DNA of 60,000 bases from Antedon mediterranea (Eukaryota; Echinodermata; Crinoidea; Comatulida; Antedonidae), in NCBI RefSeq assembly GCF_964355755.1, contig NC_092673.1, forward strand, positions 21,769,001-21,829,000, in the 5' to 3' direction. The notes beneath the pieces are model-generated. The model did not search any database and was not told the DNA's origin. It was given only the letters and a program-made list of their open reading frames with translations. Below are positions 47,401 through 56,400 of the stretch, one piece after another (the stretch's first letter is position 1; each line of letters begins with the position of its first letter). A program made the position numbers and the translations under genes.

Positions 47401-50400
47401 AAGATAACATTTTTTTTGCTTTAGGTATTAGCTTTACATTGTTAAAATCCTGCTGGGGGTTAATAATTTGTTTAAATAATTTTTTGATACAAACAACTCC
47501 AGCATTGCAACAATGACCTTTCTAAAATCAAGATTGACCAGAATAATGATCGAGGAGTGTCTTGAAGCTGTGCCGATTTGCGGCGCCTCTGCCTTAACCG
47601 ATGTAGTAAGCTTAACCGCTTGACTAGTCGACTAATGTTTTGGTCCATATCAAAGAATATGTCCATGTTAAAAAAAAGACAGAATGCATGCTGTTTAATA
47701 TATCGTACGGAAGATAAGCTTTTGAGACATGACCAATATATCATCAGTTTTCCTGAAAATTAATAGGCATGTTCTGTAAGTATATATACCTATGTACAGA
47801 ATGAAATGAGGAAGGACACACGCAAGTACAGTACTAAAAAAACAAATTATCAACTAACAATAGTTTAATTTGAATAACAATAGAACAGCAACGCGAAAAA
47901 CAAATGGGTGAATTTGAAAAGAAATAAGTTTTTTAAAACTACTCGTATCAAAAAACCTGTACATTAAATCAAATTATGTTTTACAAATTACAAATCACAA
48001 TTTATAACTCTTGCCTCTTGTACAAAAATGATGTTTTTTGGACAAGTAGTTCTCGAGAAAATGCAATTTCAGTACACTTGTTACTTTAAGACTGCTCGCC
48101 GGCTTTTAAAAATTGTCTCCTATCTTTTAACACTAGCTGGTCTGAAAATAATATCATTTTTGTTATTTGTGAAGTTATTAATAAACCAATTTTGTTGATT
48201 TTCAATAGGCATGGTCTGAAAGTATATACCTATCTACACCCAAAAATTCAGAAAGATAACTTGAAAACTGTAGGCGCTATCGTGCTAACAAACAAACAAA
48301 CATACAAACATACAAACAAACAAAGTGAATACTATACTTGGCAAAATTCTTTTTGCCAAGTAACAAACAGACAAACAGACAAACACACGCGATCGATTAC
48401 ATATACCTCCTTGGCGGAGGTAAATAAACATAACACCATAAAATATCAGCTACAAAAATGTAAAATATACAGCTTTAATTCCCACTATTGACAATTACTA
48501 ACCTGTTTTGTACAAAGAGCATTGTTCACAGCTCCAGAGGTCAAAATTACCGCCTGACCGCAAGAGGGCGCTATTAATCACATTACCAAGCAACATGGTA
48601 GTTTGAGACTTCAACTGAGGATCTGAATGTTTTACAAACATGGCTACATCTCGTAATAACTGATCCCCTACAAAAAAAATAAAAGTGATTCAAACATATT
48701 TAAAAATTTACATAAATATAGTTTTTTAACAAGTAAATATAAAAAATACCTTCTTTGCCCTCTACTTCTTTGTATAACTTAATGAAAAACAGAGTTGGGT
48801 GAAGTTTAAGAATTGCGGCAACACATCCAAGACTTAAAGATTTGACACTTATCCTAGATTGACGATCCGATACCAAACCACCTTTGTAGCCCAGTAGAAG
48901 GAATGAGGACGACAGTAGACGAACACAGTGCAACAATGGTATTTCATCATCATCCGTGTAATCACCTGTTAAAATGGTTTATAATCTTTAGTAAGTTAAT
49001 TTAACGTTAATTAAAACCTTACATTTATTTATTATATATTGTAAATAGTTTATATAATCTGTAGTTCTGTTTAATTTATGGTTATGTATATTACTTGTGA
49101 TGATAAGAGTGTTCTGTTCATTTAATGTTTATGTATTAATGTTGATTTCATTGGAAATTAAAAGAATATAACATTTAGGTATAAATTATCTAAACAGAAC
49201 TAAATAATAATTTAAAGATATACATTATGTTGGTTCAATTTTACAAATGATAAATTTGTATCAACTCACCAATGTCACCAGAGGTCCTCTCAGAAGTTTC
49301 TTGTCCACCTTGTTCTCCAACATCCTCGAAGTCATCATCCTCTGTCGTGTGCAATAAACCTTCAAGACTACCTCGTCTTTCCAGTTCATCATTGTCCTCC
49401 TGTTCCTCTACAGTTACCGACCTAAACCGATCTGCCAGGTCATCGGCGCCATCTTCACTCTGCGCTACATCCTCATCCACGTCTCCAATGACCATATTTG
49501 AATACTCATCTTCAGCATCATTAAAGAGTACTTGAGATTCGTAACTAAACGTTGCAGATTCAGAATCTGGTGCGGGACTGTTCGGTATGGAACCTGAAGT
49601 GGGTGTTCCCGGTATCAAGGTTAAGTCTAGGCCTACACTTACTGGTGATGATATATCACCCATAAGTGTACTTGGTGTTGAGTGGGTTGGCGGTTCAATA
49701 GTGTCATCTAAAGATGCTTCTTGTGGTACATTACTACCTCCCACAGGTTCTAAGTACAGCAAGAGAAAATAAAAAACATTGAAACATTGGTTTATAGATA
49801 TTGTCATTTATCCAGGCAGTATCAAATAATAATAAAATAAATCTAGTAACAGCGACATTTCACGACCTGTCCAGGTCATGTCTTTGATCTGATGACATAA
49901 CGTGAAACGTTGCTGTTATTATAAACAAGTACCTGTACGTCCAGTTCACTAGATTTATTATATAATAATTGAAAGGGAAAGGGAGACACCCATAACAATA
50001 GTTAATTCTCTTTCTAAATAAAATCAATTTAATGGAAAGTGAAACAACTAGTGTTTAATGTATAAATCTTCTCACTTAAGTGTGATTTGAGAATTACATA
50101 CTGCAATCTATTGAGAGAACAAAAATATTAGAGGAGACCACTACTGCCAAAAGTTGATATTTAATCACATGATCATTTAATAGTACACACTATTGAACAA
50201 CATGTGACCCACAATTGTCCAATAAAATGACAGAAATGTATTTAGGTGTTGTTAAATAATCTGTTGGATTCACTTTACCTTGTTCTTCTTGTTCATCAGG
50301 TGTTGTCCTTCCCTTATCTTCAAATATTGTTTTCTTTGGGATCCCACCTTTACAAAAGAGTACAGTAAGTAGTTCTGGCGGAGGAGTACGTAGGAGCTGT

Positions 50401-53400
50401 TGTAAGGTTTCCAGGGTTGCTGTTATGACATTGTGATCTGAATGCGTAGTACAGTGCAGTAGAAATTCATATATCTGTAAAAACAAAGTATAGTGATATT
50501 AGTACAGTGCAGGAATTCATATACTGTAAAGGGCTAGTGTTGCCCGAAAGCTCTGGCTGTTTACTTTAGTTTTTTGCTTATTTTATTTTGTATCTCCATT
50601 GAGATCCAGCCACTGATACCAACAGCATTGTCATTTTGTATCTCCATTGAGATCCAGCCACTGATACCCACAGCATTGTCATTTTGTATCTCCATTGAGA
50701 TCCTGCCACTGATACCCACAGCATTGTCATTTTGTATCTCCATTGAGATCCAGCCACTGATACCCACAGCATTGTCATTTTGTATCTCCATTGAGATCCA
50801 GCCACTGATACCAACAGCATTGTCATTTTGTATCTCCATTGAGATCCAGCCACTGATACCCACAGCATTGTCATTTTGTATCTCCATTGAGATCCAGCCA
50901 CTGATACCCACAGCATTGTCATTTTGTATCTCCATTGAGATCCAGCCACTGATACCAACAGCATTGTCATTTTGTATCTCCATTGAGATCCAGCCACTGA
51001 TACCCACAGCATTGTCATTTTGTATCTCCATTGAGATCCAGCCACTGATACCCACAGCATTGTCATTTTGTATCTCCATTGAGATCCAGCCACTGATACC
51101 CACAGCATTGTCATTTTGTATCTCCATTGAGATCCAGCCACTGATACCCACAGCATTGTCATTTTGTATCTCCATTGAGATCCAGCCACTGATACCCACA
51201 GCATTGTCATTTTGTATCTCCATTGAGATCCAGCCACTGATACCCACAGCATTGTCATTTTGTATCTCCATTGAGATCCAGCCACTGATACCCACAGCAT
51301 TGTCATTTTGTATCTCCATTGAGATCCAGCCACTGATACCCACAGCATTGTCATTTTGTATCTCCATTGAGATCCAGCCACTGATACCCACAGCATTGTC
51401 ATTTTGTATCTCCATTGAGATCCAGCCACTGATACCCACAGCATTGTCATTTTGTATCTCCATTGAGATCCAGCCACTGATACCCACAGCATTGTCATTT
51501 TGTATCTCCATTGAGATCCAGCCACTGATACCCACAGCATTGTCATTTTGTATCTCCATTGAGATCCAGCCACTGATACCCACAGCATTGTCATTTTGTA
51601 TCTCCATTGAGATCCAGCCACTGATACCCACAGCATTGTCATTTTGTATCTCCATTGAGATCCAGCCACTGATACCCACAGCATTGTCATTTTGTATCTC
51701 CATTGAGATCCAGCCACTGATACCCACAGCATTGTCATTTTGTATCTCCATTGAGATCCAGCCACTGATACCCACAGCATTGTCATTTTGTATCTCCATT
51801 GAGATCCAGCCACTGATACCCACAGCATTGTCATTTTGTATCTCCATTGAGATCCAGCCACTGATACCCACAGCATTGTCATTTTGTATCTCCATTGAGA
51901 TCCAGCCACTGATACCCACAGCATTGTCATTTTGTATCTCCATTGAGATCCAGCCACTGATACCCACAGCATTGTCATTTTGTATCTCCATTGAGATCCA
52001 GCCACTGATACCCACAGCATTGTCATTTTGTATCTCCATTGAGATCCAGCCACTGATACCCACAGCATTGTCATTTTGTATCTCCATTGAGATCCAGCCA
52101 CTGATACCCACAGCATTTTCATTTTGTATCTCCATTGAGATCCAGCCACTGATACCAACAGCATTGTCATTTTGTATCTCCATTGAGATCCAGCCACTGA
52201 TACCCACAGCATTGTCATTTTTCAGTAATTTGCCTTTAGATTTAAATATATCTATATATCTGGGTTTCGAATCTCGGTTGGGGCAACTTTTTCTTATTCT
52301 CACAGATTTCAGTATACCATTTCAGTTTAGAATTTATTGTGTTTATATATATAAATTTCTCAAATGACAAATTATGATTAGTTGTTCATTGAGTTTGACA
52401 ATTTACATAATACAGTAAAAGACAAGACATTTTGTATGCATGTATTAAAAAACAAATATATTAAATCATTTTTTATTTCAAACAACCAACCTGTATTAAT
52501 TGATTGATAGAAACATGTTTCTCTTCTTCTTGTCTCATCTTGCCAAAACTTCCTTTCATACTGTGATCGCGATCGTCTTTGCTACTCAAATGTGGTATAA
52601 TATGCCGCAAAGTAAGGAGGACACCAAGCAACATATGTACCCCTTGTTCCTTTACTGGAATAACAAACTCTATAAAAAAACACAACATAAATAAATTAAT
52701 TTCATTTCCATTCATTTAATCATCAACAAACATATATTCTTTCAATTTCAATACAAAATAAAATGAAGATTAATAATTAATTAAAAAGGCCAAAAAAGTA
52801 AAAAGTTAGAACAGAAAACAAAAACACAATATGAAATAAATTAATTTAATTTCCATTCATTTAATCAACTAAACATTTATTCTTTTAGCTTCAATACAAC
52901 ACAAAACAAAATTAAGATTACTAATGAATTGAAAAGGCAAAGGCCAAAAAACAGTTAACAGAAAACATTCTAGGCCAGCCTAAAGAAACGAATATTATTT
53001 GAACTATGGAATTTCTTTGAGATGGTTTTAAGTTTGTAATAAACATAAGCAGTGGAGCACTGTTGTTAAAAACATACTAGGTAAGATTGAGCCAAGTATA
53101 GAGATATGATAGCGTACTATAATAATAATATCTCTTTTGGTCAAGTCACACTATACTAGTAGAGCACTATTATACAGAACTAGAATATATATAGTATAAA
53201 TCTGGTCATGCTTTTTTTCCTGTGAGTGAGTGGCAAGGCGGGTAAGACAGTGGAAACATAATTACATAGCCATAACATCAGCAAGGGTTCAAGGCTCACT
53301 CGCTCTATGGTTCTGGTAGTAGAACAAGTCTTCTCGGATAAGGACTATAAACCATAGGTCCAGTGTACACACATTGCTCATGTGCACTTTAAAGAAACTA

Positions 53401-56400
53401 GTACATCTTTTGAGACGAGTAGGGGGTTACGTCGGTGTACTAGTTCACAAACCAAGTCACTGTTGTGGACAGTTGTAATGTCGCCGTAATTGGCTGTCGG
53501 TGACACGATGGGACGCTTAGGGGAGAAGAATGTTGTTTTTAATTTTTCTTATTGAATACAAAGAATAGGAATGATTGAATATTACTTACTGAGTAAAACT
53601 TGGATTAGGATTGAGAAATGAAGAGATGGTTTCCTACCATGCTGGCAAATAAGCATCAAACATGCTGCTGCTGTCCTCCTAGTGGCAGCAGACGGTTTGT
53701 GTAAGTTAGGATAAAACACTTTCATCAAGTCCTGGGAAGAAAAATGATTTAAAGAATTTCTACAGCCTATTTAAAGATTTAACATCATGTTAAATATAAG
53801 AAAATGAATGCGATTTTAGGTCTAATACCCTTTTCACATCTGCATTGTTACAACTTGTAACTATAGTTGTAACCACTACCAATTTGTTACATACGTTTTC
53901 ATACTATTATTGTATATACACGAACCATGAGAAATCTCGGGAGAAAGAAAAGTTGCCCGCTATTTGATTACTATGATTGGTCAGTTTAATACCAGGACAA
54001 AACATGCGCACGCAATAACAACTCAGGGCATCTCTGAACAAAAACAGGTCTCTCATCGGTGTGTTTTTCTCCCGAGATTTCACAATGGAAAATTTTCTTC
54101 ACACTATGCAAATTTGGTTACAAGTTGTAACTTTTTGCACGTGTAAAAAGAGTGTTACTTACCTTCACTTCAGTATCTGTAAGGAAACAACCAAGAACAG
54201 GAAGAACCTTATGCATGAAGCTAGCAAGGGTTTCCTTAAAAATAAAACCACGAAACTACATGTTAAAACAAAATACGCAGCAATAAACACACAACAACAT
54301 ACAAGCCCACAAAGTAGAATACATACAATGGTTTTAATGGCCTAATATTTGTCAACTCATTAAACAACTTCTCATTATCAAACACTTGAACTTATCATCT
54401 CAATATTCTACACAGAATAAAAAAATGATGCATCAAGGAATACGTGAACATCACATTGATCAACATGCTAGGCTAACCAACTGCTTGAAGGAGTTGGTGG
54501 ATATAATTTATTATATAACACCTAAACAAATTCCTGTCATTTTATTGGACGATTGTGGGTCACATGACCTGCAATAGTATGCACGTATAATCTCTCAACT
54601 CATGAATAAGACAACCGTGGATTCAACATTTATCAATAATAATATTAATAATAATAATAATAATAATAATACATTTATATAGCACCTTTTTAATAAATAA
54701 ATAAATAAATAAATAAATAGAATAGTAATAATCAGAATATGAAACATATATTTAAATAATTTTTATATATGGCCTAGCATAAGAGTTAAAACAATTTATT
54801 AGTATATCAATAAGCGAGTAAATAATATCTTAGACCTACTTTAAAACTTTGGATCATAAAAGAAGCACGATTACAGAGATACATTACAACATTAAAACCT
54901 GAAAATATTCTTATTCATTGATGTGAAAGGTTAGTGTCCTAAAAAATAATACAAAAAGCAAAAGTCTACTTTTGTTAAGCAAAACAAAGAGGATGTTTAT
55001 GTAGCATTCTTACCTGGACAGATTCCTCATCGCGACGAGAAATACGTCCAATGCACGGTAACAAGTTGACAACATACGGCCTGCACTTCTGAGGGCGGAT
55101 ATGATGCGCCATCTCAGCAAAACGCCACATTGCTGCACGTATGGATCTACTAGGACCATTCTGTAAATATGTGTCATTATAATAACATTTTCATTATATC
55201 AAATGTTCGGTTATATTTTGGTATTATCTACATTTACATTTACTGATAATCTTAATAATATTCACAAAGTTATTCACCTTCTTAATCTCCTTATACAGTT
55301 CAATTTGTATTCTGCCAACATGATTTTCAATCAGTACCTAAAATAAATAAGGTATAATAATAATTATACCAAGTAGAGATTTTAATAAGGGAGAGAAATA
55401 AGGAGAGACAAATATGATTTGATAGAAATATATGTGTGTCGTTTTTTAATAATTCCTATTTTCCTAGATTAGTTAGTTTTAATAAAAAATAATTTAATAA
55501 TAGATAATTACTTTCTTTAAATAATTTCATACTAAAATAACATTTATGGTAGTTAATACATTTTATTATATTATTATAATGCTAATTTATAATATACCGT
55601 ATATCCTCGGGTATAATCCCACTTCGGGTATAATCCCACTTCGGGTATAATCCCACTTCGGGTATAATCCCACTTCGGGTATAATCCCACTTCGGGTATA
55701 ATCCCACTTCGGGTATAATCCCACTTCGGGTATAATCCCACTTCAGGTCTAATCTCACTCTCTGCTTTATGTCTGAATTCACAAACAGTTATATCCCCGG
55801 GTATAGTTCCAGTATTGAATTTTCATCTATAGCCAGTTCAGATGAATTTTTACAAGAAATGCTTACCAATAATGTTTTTTTCCTGAACTAGGCTTTTTCC
55901 AGGTATAGTCCCACTCTACAAAGTTGGCCCAATTTTGTGTCCTAGTGGGGTGGGATTATACCAGATGAGATACAGTAATGTTAATGTTATACAACCTTGA
56001 TAACTTTGTTGAGGGATTCGTCTGCCTTCATTCTGACATCAGACTCGTCATCATTACAAAGAGCTAAGAACAGCTCAAACGCTATACTGAGGAATTTAGG
56101 AAAATCGCTAATACCCCTACAAAGACAAGAAAATTAACGTTTGAAAATAGTGTGCGGGTGGCTTCAACTCTTGTATGATACAATGATAAAACAAGAACAA
56201 AATAGGCGGAGCTGTTGTATTTCAAACAAAATAGTTTTAACAAAATATTTTCCAAACGCAATGAACAAAGATTTTATTTTCATACATGGAAAAAAGTACT
56301 ATTGAATGACCGTTCAATAGTGCGTACTATTGCACGCAATGTGACCCACAAACGTCCAATCAAATGATAGGAATTTATTTATACACACTAAAACGATAGT

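Larger units (their letters stand above)
41538..48667 (-). other. HTT: HTT exons 12-20: rest of N-HEAT domain
   Basis: Exons: 48503-48667, 46102-46196, 45753-45892, 45371-45431, 45181-45278, 44509-44773, 43742-44042, 42170-42366, 41538-41795 (about residues 613-1139). Landmarks are [51 protein letters not shown] and [14 protein letters not shown]. Exon 17 and the start of exon 18 are more diverged from vertebrates than the rest. Intron 18 carries the 58-bp minisatellite. Intron 12 (2.3 kb) carries 260-bp direct repeats. Confidence 0.94.

Noticed and set aside
50561-52367. Three long ORFs (546-597 codons) on both strands
   Set aside because: They exist only because a stop-free 48-bp unit is repeated about 34 times. 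They lie inside an HTT intron with well-supported flanking exons, and flanks recur as an interspersed repeat.
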